64,000 nucleotides of DNA, from contig NZ_JAHIAB010000010.1 of NCBI RefSeq assembly GCF_018760365.1, positions 1-64,000 on the forward strand, in the 5' to 3' direction. Below, in pieces: positions 40,251 through 47,507 of this stretch. Within the stretch, counting starts at the first letter, position 1. The number at the start of each line of letters is the position of its first letter. The position numbers and the translations under genes are program-made. The DNA comes from Pseudooceanicola endophyticus (lineage in GTDB: Bacteria > Pseudomonadota > Alphaproteobacteria > Rhodobacterales > Rhodobacteraceae). The notes under the pieces were generated by a model that worked only from the letters and a program-made list of their open reading frames with translations, was not told the DNA's origin and searched no databases.

Positions 40251-41089
40251 CGCACCACCGGCTGCCAGCTCGGCGGGTCGAAGCGGCGCGCGCGATCGGC
40301 GCGGCTCACCTGCTGGGGATCTGCCATGCCCTTCAGCACGTCGTCCTCCCAGCGATCATCGTTCAGCCAGCCCTGCGGATGCTTGGCCGAGGGGCGGAAC
40401 TCTCCCGCCCGGGGCGGCGAGGACAGCCAGCTGGCGTAGAGGCGGGCGCCGCGGATGATCACCTCGGCCGGGGCCCTCTTCACCGCCTTGGCGAATGCTT
40501 TCCGCGCTGCTGGCTTGCCGGCCTTCTTCGGATAGGCCTGCCAGAATTCTTCGAAATGCTGATCCTCGGTCGGCGCCGGTGGCGCCTTATCCCCCTGGTC
40601 ATCCCCTGCGAACAGATCACGCTCCCCCTGAGGGGGTTGGGGGGTATTGGATGGTTCAATGGATGGTTCAATGGATGGTTTGGGTGAATCTGGTTCACCC
40701 CTACCCGTGAACGTGGTTCGCCCCTCCCCCTGAACCAGATTCACCCCGTGAACCTCGTTCACCCCTTTTTTGCGAGGCCGGCCACCGCCTTTTGTCGCGA
40801 TCTCGGGCAGCTGTTTCAGCACGTCGATGTTGATCCGGTATTCGACCGTATAGCCGTGCTCGCAGGGCCTCTGACCCACCTGCGAAACCAGCGCGTCAGC
40901 TTCCAGCTCGCCGATCACCTTCTGGACAGAACGCTTGCTCAGCTCCAGGTGCGCGGCAGCCGTCGCTTTGCTCATCCAGATCCCGCTTCCGTCATCGCTG
41001 GCGCGATCCGCCAGGTACAAAAGGACGGCCTTCTTTGTCGCCGAGCCGACGACCCGCCATTGGGCAAGGGTGTGGACGAAGTTGCTCAT
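40247..41089 (-). CDS. phage replication initiator-like protein
   Basis: A 280-aa protein. Residues 1-85 form a winged-helix domain (SKATAAAHLELSKRSVQKVI), the middle is low-complexity (PSIEPSIEPSNTP), and the C terminus (HFEEFWQAYPKKAGKPAARK, ending near DDRWEDDVLKG) matches the common C-terminal module of lambda O-like and Siphovirus replication proteins. It should bind the origin and recruit the DnaB-type helicase encoded downstream. Its own gene contains four iterons (40686-40766), as in lambda O. Confidence 0.75.
   Translation of the reverse strand: MSNFVHTLAQWRVVGSATKKAVLLYLADRASDDGSGIWMSKATAAAHLELSKRSVQKVIGELEADALVSQVGQRPCEHGYTVEYRINIDVLKQLPEIATKGGGRPRKKGVNEVHGVNLVQGEGRTTFTGRGEPDSPKPSIEPSIEPSNTPQPPQGERDLFAGDDQGDKAPPAPTEDQHFEEFWQAYPKKAGKPAARKAFAKAVKRAPAEVIIRGARLYASWLSSPPRAGEFRPSAKHPQGWLNDDRWEDDVLKGMADPQQVSRADRARRFDPPSWQPVVR
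40650..40682. repeat. 12-bp tandem repeat inside the initiator gene
   Basis: GGATGGTTCAAT occurs at 40650-40661 and 40662-40673 with a partial third copy to 40682. It is in frame and encodes the repeated Ile-Glu-Pro-Ser of the linker. It directly adjoins the iteron block. Confidence 0.7.
40686..40766. other. putative phage origin: four iterons in the initiator gene
   Basis: TGAANNNNNTTCRCCCC occurs four times in the same orientation, at 40686, 40709, 40732 and 40750 (17 bp each). The TGAA/TTCA core of each is an inverted repeat, except that the second reads TTCG. The first two steps are 23 bp and the last 18 bp. The 23-bp steps change the reading frame, so the repeats encode different residues; the conservation is therefore at DNA level. 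This is the expected form of an initiator-binding origin. Confidence 0.7.
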
Positions 41090-41640
41090 TTACCTGCTCT
41101 TTCAGTGAAATGTTCGGCCCCGAAGAGGCCTCCTGTGGGCACGCTCTGCGCCGCCCGAAGCGTCGCGCAGCCGAAATCCCAGATCGCCAAGGCATCGGCC
41201 TCGTCATCCGAGCGCGGCCGCCAGCCCAGCTGGTTGCAGCGACCGATGACCCGCTGCTTGATCGCATCCCGTGCCGCGCGCGCGTCAAGGCCGGGGAAGT
41301 CCTTCGCCACGAGATGCTTCCCGAGGAAATGCTTCCGGACGGACTGGATGCGCGCCTCACGCACCGGGATGCCCATATCTGCCACCGTGCCCGTGACGCA
41401 GGCCGCCAGCCCGATCAGGAAGGCGCTGGCCTTGGGGCCACCGATGGCCGCCTCGTAGAAGACATGATCCGGCTCGTATTTCTCCAGGAGGTGACGGGTC
41501 ACCTGCATGGCCTTGGCAAACCGGGCCGCTTCGGACTTGCCCCGTTTGCCAAGATCAATCGTTGTGGCCCGCGGGGTTTTCCCCGCGAGCCCGAAGGCGA
41601 CCCCCGTAGAGGTCGCGATATCGAAGGCCATCACCCTCAC
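41086..41640 (-). CDS. RuvC-like Holliday junction resolvase
   Basis: A 184-aa protein of the RNase H-like resolvase family common in phages. The acidic residues are in place: Asp7 in FDIATSTGVAFG, Glu near 63 in VFYEAAIGG, and DDEADALAIWDFG near 151 with the paired acidic residues. It should cleave branched DNA formed in replication and recombination before packaging. It overlaps the initiator gene by 4 nt and the upstream gene by 4 nt. Confidence 0.8.
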   Translation of the reverse strand: MRVMAFDIATSTGVAFGLAGKTPRATTIDLGKRGKSEAARFAKAMQVTRHLLEKYEPDHVFYEAAIGGPKASAFLIGLAACVTGTVADMGIPVREARIQSVRKHFLGKHLVAKDFPGLDARAARDAIKQRVIGRCNQLGWRPRSDDEADALAIWDFGCATLRAAQSVPTGGLFGAEHFTERAGK

Positions 41641-42170
41641 TTCTTCGCGCCGCCGCGCTTGCCCTTGATCGGCGTGACCTTCGTATCCTCGGTCTCCAGC
41701 TCGGCCAGGTGCGCCTCGAATTCGGCGGCCTCTTCGGCCAGCTCGGCATCTCCGGCGGGCACTTCGTCGCCCATCGGGATCTCGATCTCGTCGTCATCCC
41801 CTTCGCCCCAATCGGGATCCGGATCGAGGTCTTCGCCGTCCTCCTCGAAGTCGGCCGGATCGCCCAGGCCCAGCTCGCCGGTGCCCTGGCCCTGCACATG
41901 CGCCTCGACCATCGGCAGGCCCATCTTCAGCGACCGGATCACGTCCATCGCCTTCTGCTGGCCGTTCTTCTTCGGCAGCTTTTTCACGATGCTCTTCAGC
42001 CAGGAGAAGGCCTGTCCGTTCATCCCGGTCTCGTTCAGGAACTCGGTCAGCTTCGCGGCGCTCTCGCCAGCATCGCTCTGGCGGGCGTATTCCTCCCCCG
42101 AGCGCGCTTGGATCTGGCCAAGCAGTTCGTCGTGACCGAACTCGGGTTCGGAGTTAATCGGATCTTCCAT
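41637..42170 (-). CDS. acidic hypothetical protein, first gene of the replication operon
   Basis: A 177-aa protein. The first 90 residues are helical (LTEFLNETGMNGQAFSWLKS, then IVKKLPKKNGQQKAMDVIRS), the rest is very acidic (EEDGEDLDPDPDWGEGDDDE) with a short basic end. Acidic tails are common in single-strand-binding and DNA-mimic proteins, but no fold is recognised. Confidence 0.6.
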   Translation of the reverse strand: MEDPINSEPEFGHDELLGQIQARSGEEYARQSDAGESAAKLTEFLNETGMNGQAFSWLKSIVKKLPKKNGQQKAMDVIRSLKMGLPMVEAHVQGQGTGELGLGDPADFEEDGEDLDPDPDWGEGDDDEIEIPMGDEVPAGDAELAEEAAEFEAHLAELETEDTKVTPIKGKRGGAKK

Positions 42171-42357
42171 CTGGTGCTCCTTTCAGCTGATGGGTGTCGG
42201 ATCTCGCTCCGACGGGCGCCTGGTGACGACATCCAGTTCTCTTCACCGACCACGGCTGAATGTCGTCGTCGCAGCCTCAGCGAGCGGCTGAGAAAGCCCA
42301 GCGGTCGGTATTGCATTTTTCCGGGGTTCTGATTTCCTCGACCCAGGAGGACCGGGG

Positions 42358-42843
42358 ATGAAAAGAATCGTTCTGGCATTGGGAATTTCGGCGGCTGCCG
42401 CTGCACACGCCGAGGACTCCAGAAAGATCGGAGCTTGGAACTACTTGCCAGATCAGCAGGGCGAAATTTGGGAAACCATGGCTTCTGAAATACCCGCCTG
42501 CACAGGGGCTTTGGACCCCTCGGCTGTATTCGCCTTCACTTGCGAAAAGGGTGATCTCAATGTGGTAATCTCCACGAACTGCAAGATTCCAGCATCCATA
42601 GGAGATCGAATCCCAGTAACGATCGGATCTGATAACCTGAGCAAGAAGCGCCAATATAATATGACGATCACTGCCGAAAACACGTTCACTTCTGGAGGTG
42701 GATTTGGCCAACTGATCGCACAGCGGCTGGCAACCACCCATTATGCCCATGTTTCTGTTGGAGGTGCTGAGATGACCTTCAATTTCTACGGCCTGGACCG
42801 CGTCATTCTCGAGACAGACAACAGCTGCCTCCATTTCTACTGA
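42358..42843 (+). CDS. secreted/periplasmic protein, probable lysogenic-conversion gene
   Basis: A 161-aa protein with a clear signal peptide (MKRIVLALGISAAAAAHA, cleavage likely before EDS). The mature part has four Cys residues and ends in NSCLHFY. It is transcribed against the flanking leftward genes, and its base composition is lower in G+C than its neighbours, both typical of a moron inserted next to the immunity region. AGGAGG precedes the ATG. No family is recognised; it could modify the envelope of the lysogen. Confidence 0.7.
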   Translation: MKRIVLALGISAAAAAHAEDSRKIGAWNYLPDQQGEIWETMASEIPACTGALDPSAVFAFTCEKGDLNVVISTNCKIPASIGDRIPVTIGSDNLSKKRQYNMTITAENTFTSGGGFGQLIAQRLATTHYAHVSVGGAEMTFNFYGLDRVILETDNSCLHFY

Positions 42844-42872
42844 CGACGATCCATACCCCACCACCTGACACC

Positions 42873-43064
42873 TCAGGCATTCGACAAGTAGGACATGATC
42901 TTGCCTCTGGTGGACGAGCGAAGTTCGCGTCCGCGCTTGAGCGTCGTGACCAGCGCGGTATCGTTCAGCGCCAGGCGCCCGAAGTCCGTCAGGGTGATGC
43001 CCTTCGTCTCGCAGAACTTTTCGATCTTCTCGATGAGATCTTGCTCAGGGATGGTATCGAACAT
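42873..43064 (-). CDS. Cro-like small DNA-binding protein
   Basis: A 63-aa protein starting MFDTIPEQDLIEKIEKFC. GITLTDFGRLALNDTALVTT resembles the helix-turn-helix of XRE/Cro proteins. It is divergent from the CI-like gene across an 87-bp spacer with three operators. I set the start at the internal ATG with an AGAGGG ribosome site, since the upstream part of the open frame crosses the operators. Confidence 0.65.
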   Translation of the reverse strand: MFDTIPEQDLIEKIEKFCETKGITLTDFGRLALNDTALVTTLKRGRELRSSTRGKIMSYLSNA

Positions 43065-43091
43065 GACGCCCTCTCGCTGGAAGTTTCCAGT

Positions 43092-43121
43092 TTTGTACGC
43101 TGGGGACTTCCAATTGGTCAA
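43092..43121 (-). promoter_or_regulatory. leftward promoter of the Cro-like gene
   Basis: On the minus strand TTGACC (43121-43116), an 18-nt spacer and TACAAA (43097-43092). The middle operator lies in the spacer, so a bound repressor would block it. Confidence 0.55.
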
Positions 43122-43143
43122 GGCGCTTCTAAGTTGGTAAAAA
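43114..43143 (+). promoter_or_regulatory. rightward promoter of the CI-like gene
   Basis: TTGGTC (43114-43119), an 18-nt spacer and TAAAAA (43138-43143). The start of transcription would fall within a few bases of the ATG at 43152, suggesting a leaderless message, as for lambda cI from PRM. The third operator covers the -10 box. Confidence 0.4.
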
Positions 43144-43151
43144 CCAACGTT

Positions 43152-43478
43152 ATGGAACAACCTGATATGTCTGCAATTTTAGCAACCAACCTGCGGGCTC
43201 AGATGGAGCGCCGTAGCCTCAGCATGGCACAGCTGAGCAGGAAGGCAGGCACCAACGATACCGCCGTCTACGACATTCTGAAGCAGAGGACCCGCAGCCC
43301 GAAGCTCGACACGATTGCGAAGTTGGCGGACGCACTAGAGGTACGTGTCATTGACCTGCTGACCTCTGGAGATCGTAGTGCTGCCGAGCAAGAGATCCTG
43401 GCCATTTTTGAGCGGCTGAGCCCTCAGGACCAACAGCGACTTCTCCTCACTGCAAGGGCGTGGAAATCGACCTCCTAG
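43152..43478 (+). CDS. XRE-family phage repressor (CI-like)
   Basis: A 108-aa protein with an HTH_3 domain near residues 13-70 (RSLSMAQLSRKAGTNDTAVY, then KLDTIAKLADALEVRVIDLL) and a short helical C terminus. There is no S24 peptidase domain, so induction would not be by RecA-stimulated self-cleavage. It should bind the TGG-N6-CCA sites and keep the lytic operons off. No ribosome site precedes the ATG; it may be read leaderless, or start at the ATG at 43167. Confidence 0.75.
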   Translation: MEQPDMSAILATNLRAQMERRSLSMAQLSRKAGTNDTAVYDILKQRTRSPKLDTIAKLADALEVRVIDLLTSGDRSAAEQEILAIFERLSPQDQQRLLLTARAWKSTS

Positions 43479-43705
43479 GGATCTTTCACACCCCGAACAC
43501 AGCTGATGCAGCAGACCAGCACACAGATCGAGAATGACGCCGCCCGCCCGCTGCCCACCCGATGCTCGGACTCAGCGGGCGAAGCAATTCTCCCGAGAAC
43601 ACTTGCTAACCCAACAATATGAGCGTCAGAGAGCCCCGACAGGAGCGCCCTCATCTCTCGTATCCGATCTTCTTCAGATGAATTTTCCAGCATCACCAGA
43701 GGCAT
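43475..43705 (-). CDS. possible small protein convergent with the repressor gene
   Basis: A 76-aa frame starting MPLVMLENSSEEDRIREM. The first half looks helical (LSGLSDAHIVGLASVLGRI), the end has a hydrophobic Cys-rich segment (FSICVLVCCISCV). It overlaps the repressor gene by 4 nt at the 3' ends. There is no clear ribosome site, so it is uncertain; operator cluster 2 lies just upstream of it. Confidence 0.35.
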   Translation of the reverse strand: MPLVMLENSSEEDRIREMRALLSGLSDAHIVGLASVLGRIASPAESEHRVGSGRAASFSICVLVCCISCVRGVKDP

Positions 43706-43717
43706 AGCACTGCCGAC

Positions 43718-43791
43718 TGGAAGTTTCCAATTTTTTTCTTGATCACTGGAAATTACCAACGCATATTCACCCCACAAACTGGAAATAACCA
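43718..43791. promoter_or_regulatory. operator cluster 2 (three TGG-N6-CCA sites)
   Basis: TGGAAGTTTCCA (43718-43729), TGGAAATTACCA (43747-43758) and TGGAAATAACCA (43780-43791). The first is identical to a site in cluster 1. Together with the promoter at 43739-43767 they resemble the second operator region of a lambda-like switch. Confidence 0.75.
43739..43767 (+). promoter_or_regulatory. rightward early promoter
   Basis: TTGATC (43739-43744), a 17-nt spacer and CATATT (43762-43767). The second operator of cluster 2 fills the spacer. It should drive the operon starting at 43803. Confidence 0.55.
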
Positions 43792-43802
43792 GCGAGTCGG
43801 GT

Positions 43803-44117
43803 ATGAAAATGCAGAATGGCAGCACGCATCCAGCACCTTTTGCACAGGAGGTCTTCAGCGTGGACCCGTGGACCGTTTCCCGCGACGTGATGCAGGAACG
43901 CGGCCACCGGAAGCTGAATTTCTTCGCAACGCACCAGGAGCGGCCCGAGATCATCGACCTCGACGTGAGCCCCTATGAGGAGCTGTCCGTCGAGACCTTC
44001 AAACGCATGGTGGATCTGGGCTTCCCGTCGGGCGGCAACAGCCCCCTGCGGGCGGACCAGATCGAGCTGATGTGGTGGCGGAAGTTCGGCATCAAGCCGG
44101 ATCAGCCCGCCGCCTGA
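43803..44117 (+). CDS. hypothetical first gene of the rightward early operon
   Basis: A 104-aa protein starting MKMQNGSTHPAPFAQEVF. Segments such as WTVSRDVMQERGHRKLNFFA and FKRMVDLGFPSGG suggest a small helical fold. It follows the operator-controlled promoter directly, the place where phages often encode an anti-repressor or an early regulator. No family recognised. Confidence 0.55.
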   Translation: MKMQNGSTHPAPFAQEVFSVDPWTVSRDVMQERGHRKLNFFATHQERPEIIDLDVSPYEELSVETFKRMVDLGFPSGGNSPLRADQIELMWWRKFGIKPDQPAA

Positions 44118-44599
44118 CCCGAATAGCGCGCTGTCCCACGAAGTCCCGAGCGCGCTATGCCCCGGCCGGTTCCATCCCCAAGCGCCGGCCGGGGCCCCAA
44201 TACCCCCGCACCCTTTGTCTGCCTCGTAAGCGGGGGCCAGCTGGGGCGCAGGAGGCGCGTATCTGCCCGGCGCCGAATGTGCCCCAGCACCAGCACTCAC
44301 CGAGCGGTCGACCGAAACCGACCGCACAGACCCGGGCGCCCGCGGCAGACGCGATGGCGGGCGCCCTCCCTTTCCGTCGGGCGCTTTCCCGAGACCGTCG
44401 AGCACCGATCCCGCCAGCGCCAGAGAAGGCCCGCAGGGGCACGGCGCCAACCAAGGAGGACACCATGAAGTAAGCGCGATGCCCTGGCCGGAGGCGAAAG
44501 ACCCGGCGCGCCAGAGTGGCGTTCGACTTTGGTTGGCCGGCAGTCGCGGCATAGGGCTGCCGGCATTCCCAAGACGAACCTGACGAGGAGAACTGACCA
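44118..44599 (+). ncRNA. structured gene-free region, candidate non-coding RNA
   Basis: There is no convincing gene in these 480 nt although they are within an active operon. Four strong hairpins follow in tandem: 44123-44158 (10-bp stem), 44159-44195 (11-bp stem), 44304-44325 (7-bp stem with ACCGAAAC loop) and 44334-44366 (10-bp stem). Near the end a strong AAGGAGG precedes ATG-AAG-TAA at 44465-44473, a two-codon minigene. The region could be a long leader, a small RNA or an antitermination site. Confidence 0.45.
44304..44325 (+). promoter_or_regulatory. CCGAAAC-loop hairpin 8
   Basis: Perfect 7-bp stem GCGGTCG/CGACCGC with loop ACCGAAAC. It is 6.5 kb away from the other copies and in the same orientation. 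The box that follows (CGCACAGA) overlaps the stem, and no start codon lies at the usual distance. Confidence 0.7.
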
Positions 44600-45226
44600 A
44601 TGCCCGACAACAAGACCATCATCGACAGCGCAGACCTCATGGAAGTCGACGACGTCAACATCGACGAAGAGAGCTTCGCTGACCTGACCGCCACCAAACA
44701 GGCTGACCCCAGCACCATGGATTTCTACGTCCAGATGCGCGGCTACACCATGTCCGACTTCGAGACGATGGTTGTCCACGCGGCGGCTGCGCAGCTGATC
44801 TCCGGGCGCAATTTCCAGAGAGAGATCAAGGAAGAGGCCGCCGTCATCGCCACCAATAAGGTGACCGCCGAGCTGGAGAAGGCCACCAAGGACGTCATGT
44901 CCATCGTCGTCTCGAAGCGCGGCAAGGAGGATGTCACCCTGTCCCAGATGATCGGGATGGAGGCCAAGGACTATCTGACCCAGCTTGTTGATCCCTACAG
45001 CGGCGAGCCGAAGACTGATAACTGGGGCGCTCGCAACATCCCGCGCGTCCAATACCTCGCTGGCAAGTACCTCCGCGACCATTTCAAGGGCCAAATCGAC
45101 GGCGCCCTCAAAGATCTGATCTCCGAGGTGCGAGCCGAGATCTCCAAGCAGATCGCCGCCGCCATTGCCGCCGAGCGCGAGAAGTTCGCTCAGGCCATCG
45201 GCTACGAAATCAAGAAAACGCGCTGA
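44600..45226 (+). CDS. hypothetical phage protein of the recombination operon
   Basis: A 208-aa, mostly helical protein starting MPDNKTIIDSADLMEVDD. GAGGAGA precedes the ATG. The centre (FYVQMRGYTMSDFETMVVHA, SIVVSKRGKEDVTLSQMIG) and the charged C-terminal helix give no recognised family. It is the second gene of the rightward early operon. Confidence 0.6.
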   Translation: MPDNKTIIDSADLMEVDDVNIDEESFADLTATKQADPSTMDFYVQMRGYTMSDFETMVVHAAAAQLISGRNFQREIKEEAAVIATNKVTAELEKATKDVMSIVVSKRGKEDVTLSQMIGMEAKDYLTQLVDPYSGEPKTDNWGARNIPRVQYLAGKYLRDHFKGQIDGALKDLISEVRAEISKQIAAAIAAEREKFAQAIGYEIKKTR

Positions 45227-45238
45227 GGAGAAACCACC

Positions 45239-45505
45239 ATGTCCCTTACGCTCACGAGCCACATGCATGACTGCAAGAGCATCGGCGAGGCCATCGCCAA
45301 TGCGAACGCGCTGCTGGTCAAGACGCAGACCGAGCTTCAGCACACCCGCGAGGTGCTGGAGATGCTGCGGGAATACCAGCACCCGAAGCTGGTCATCCAG
45401 ACGACCTACAAGCACTGGCTGACCGAAGAGAAGGCCCTGCAGCCCGTCAAACTGATCGACGCCCAGATCGCCCGCATCAACACTCTGCTGGGGGATCGGG
45501 CATGA
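45239..45505 (+). CDS. hypothetical helical protein
   Basis: An 88-aa protein predicted to be nearly all helix (KTQTELQHTREVLEMLREY). GAGGAGA lies upstream of the ATG. Its stop overlaps the next start (ATGA). No family recognised. Confidence 0.55.
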   Translation: MSLTLTSHMHDCKSIGEAIANANALLVKTQTELQHTREVLEMLREYQHPKLVIQTTYKHWLTEEKALQPVKLIDAQIARINTLLGDRA

Positions 45506-46542
45506 CCGAGACCAAGGAGCTGATCACCCTTCCTGACGCGAAGGATCTGCCGGCCCTCTTCACCCAGGAGGGCAAGATCGCCGCGCTGGTCACCCGGATC
45601 GAGGAGGAGGTGAAATCCCACGCGATCGACGTGACCACCCCGCAGGGCCGCAAGCACGCTACCAGCCTGGCCGCCAAGGTCTCCAGCTCGAAGGTGCTGA
45701 TCGAGAACGCGGCCAAGGCCAAGACCGACGAATGGCGCCAGCAGACCGCCGCGGTGAACGAGGTGAAGAAGGACGCTGTGTCCCGCCTCGAAAAGCTGCG
45801 CGACGACACCACGGCGCCGGTGAAGGCCTGGGAAGAGGCCGAGGCCAGCCGGGTCCGCGAGATCCAGCAGCTGATGCTGACCTTCGACACCGACAAGCTG
45901 ACCGCGCTGGCGTCCGCTGACGAGATCAAGGCGCTGATCGTGCGGATCGAGGATCTGGCCGTGACCGAGGAGGTCTTCCAGGAATTCTCCGAAGAGGCCG
46001 AGGCCCTGAAGGGCGAGGCGCTGAAGAAGTACCGGGCCGACCTGCAGGTGGCAGAGCAGCGCGAGGCGCAGGCCCGCGAGCTGGAGGAGCTGCGGGCCGA
46101 GAAGGCACGCCGCGACGCCGAGGAGGCCGAGCGCTTGGCCAAGGAACAGGCCGAGCAGGAGAAGGCCGACCGCGAAGCCCTCGAAAAGGAACAGGCCGCC
46201 GCGCGCGAGAAAGAGCAGCGCGAGGCGCAGGAGCGCGCCCAGAAGGAGGCAGAGGAGCGGGTCCAGCAGCAGCAGAAGGAGGCCGAAGAGCGCCACCAGC
46301 GCGAGCTGGAAGTGGCCCGCGCCCGCGAGGAGCAGGCCGCGCAGCGGGAGCGCGACCGCATCGCCCGCGAGGCCAAGGCAAAGGAGGAGGCCGAGGCCGC
46401 CGCCCTGGCAGACGCGGAGAACCGGAAGCGCATCAAGGGGCAGATCAAGGACGCCTTGTCCAAGGTCGAGCCGCGCACCGTCGATGCCATGGTCGATGCG
46501 ATGATCGACGGCCAGATCCCGAATGTGAAGGTGACCCTGTGA
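45502..46542 (+). CDS. long coiled-coil phage protein
   Basis: A 346-aa protein. A helical N-terminal domain (1-190) is followed by about 120 residues of highly charged coiled coil (AEQEKADREALEKEQAAARE and similar), then a short C-terminal domain. Proteins of this design often lie just before the exonuclease/recombinase pair of phages. It may scaffold the recombination complex, but this is inference from neighbourhood. Confidence 0.6.
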   Translation: MTETKELITLPDAKDLPALFTQEGKIAALVTRIEEEVKSHAIDVTTPQGRKHATSLAAKVSSSKVLIENAAKAKTDEWRQQTAAVNEVKKDAVSRLEKLRDDTTAPVKAWEEAEASRVREIQQLMLTFDTDKLTALASADEIKALIVRIEDLAVTEEVFQEFSEEAEALKGEALKKYRADLQVAEQREAQARELEELRAEKARRDAEEAERLAKEQAEQEKADREALEKEQAAAREKEQREAQERAQKEAEERVQQQQKEAEERHQRELEVARAREEQAAQRERDRIAREAKAKEEAEAAALADAENRKRIKGQIKDALSKVEPRTVDAMVDAMIDGQIPNVKVTL

Positions 46543-47507
46543 CCATCGAGTTCCGCACCCTTGAGCCGGACGAGCTGATCACGGAACCCGGCTTCTACCG
46601 GATCAGCCTCGACCGGCACCACAACCTGCCCTGCGACGGCCCGAGCGTGACCAGCGGCGTGCTGCGGCGCATGGCAAAGTTCGCGCCGTCCAAGGTCTGG
46701 GCAAGGCACCCGCTGAACCCGGATCGGTTCGCCGACCCGGACAGCAGCGCCCTGCGCCTCGGCCGCGCCATGGCGGCCCTGGTCGAAGGCGGCGCGGAGG
46801 AGCTGCAGAAGCACTTCCAGGTGCTGCCCGACGACAAGCCCGCGCGCCCCACGAAAGCGCAGCTGCGCGCCCTGGCTCAGGGCCGGGAAACGCCGGCCGC
46901 GAAGAAGTCGATCGCCTTCTGGTCCAGCATCACCCGAGACGGCCGCGATATCCTCAGCGAGAGCGAATTCGAGCTGCTGGTGGGCATGGGCGCCGCGCTG
47001 GCGGCGGACCCGGCCGCAGCCTACGCCCTGGGCGGCGAGCCCGAGATCACCATGGCGTGGCAGGACGAGCGCACGGGCATCTGGTGCCTGTCCCGCCCGG
47101 ACAACCTGCGCGAGGACGGGCTGCTGTCCGACTACAAGAAGGTCAACACGCAGGGCCGCCCCTTCACCGGCGCCCTGGTCGACGACCTGATCGAGAAGCA
47201 CGGCTACCACATGCAGCTGGGCTTCGCGGACGAGGGCTGGGAGATCCTGACCGGCAACAAGCCGTCGCAGATCGGCCTGGTCGTCCAGGAGGATGACGCA
47301 CCCTACGACGTGATCCTGCGCGAGATCGAGGCCGAGGCAATCTCCATCGGCCGGTTCGAAAACCGCCAGGCCCTCAACCGCTTTTCCGAATGCCTCAACG
47401 CAGGCCGCTGGCCCGGCGCCGGCGAGCATGTCGGGGCCTACCGAATGAGCGAGTCATACCGGGAACGGATCCTCGCAGAAATGCAGACCGCCGGGGTGGC
47501 ACCGTGA
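46539..47507 (+). CDS. PD-(D/E)XK exonuclease (phage recombination)
   Basis: A 322-aa protein like the DUF3799/PDDEXK_1 phage nucleases. The catalytic pattern is visible in the middle: Glu in GEPEITMAWQDERTGIWCL, Asp in LSRPDNLREDG, and DYKKVNTQ with the D-x-K element, near residues 165-205. It should resect double-stranded ends to give the 3' single strands used by the RecT protein. The HNH-like gene is wedged between it and recT. Confidence 0.75.
   Translation: MTIEFRTLEPDELITEPGFYRISLDRHHNLPCDGPSVTSGVLRRMAKFAPSKVWARHPLNPDRFADPDSSALRLGRAMAALVEGGAEELQKHFQVLPDDKPARPTKAQLRALAQGRETPAAKKSIAFWSSITRDGRDILSESEFELLVGMGAALAADPAAAYALGGEPEITMAWQDERTGIWCLSRPDNLREDGLLSDYKKVNTQGRPFTGALVDDLIEKHGYHMQLGFADEGWEILTGNKPSQIGLVVQEDDAPYDVILREIEAEAISIGRFENRQALNRFSECLNAGRWPGAGEHVGAYRMSESYRERILAEMQTAGVAP

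Larger units (their letters stand above)
43078..43146. promoter_or_regulatory. operator cluster 1 (three TGG-N6-CCA sites)
   Basis: TGGAAGTTTCCA (43078-43089), TGGGGACTTCCA (43101-43112) and TGGTAAAAACCA (43135-43146) lie in the spacer between the Cro-like and CI-like genes. All share TGG-N6-CCA. Three further copies stand before the rightward operon at 43718-43791. Confidence 0.75.

Noticed and set aside
40650-40682. 12-bp tandem repeat considered as origin iterons
   Set aside because: It is in frame and simply repeats Ile-Glu-Pro-Ser in the linker, so protein-level slippage explains it. The neighbouring 17-bp repeats, which change frame, are the better origin candidates.
44354-44473. 39-codon frame after hairpin copy 8
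   Set aside because: It lies inside a strong hairpin, lacks a ribosome site and reads like non-coding GC-rich DNA. The minigene ATG at its end has the only good initiation site.
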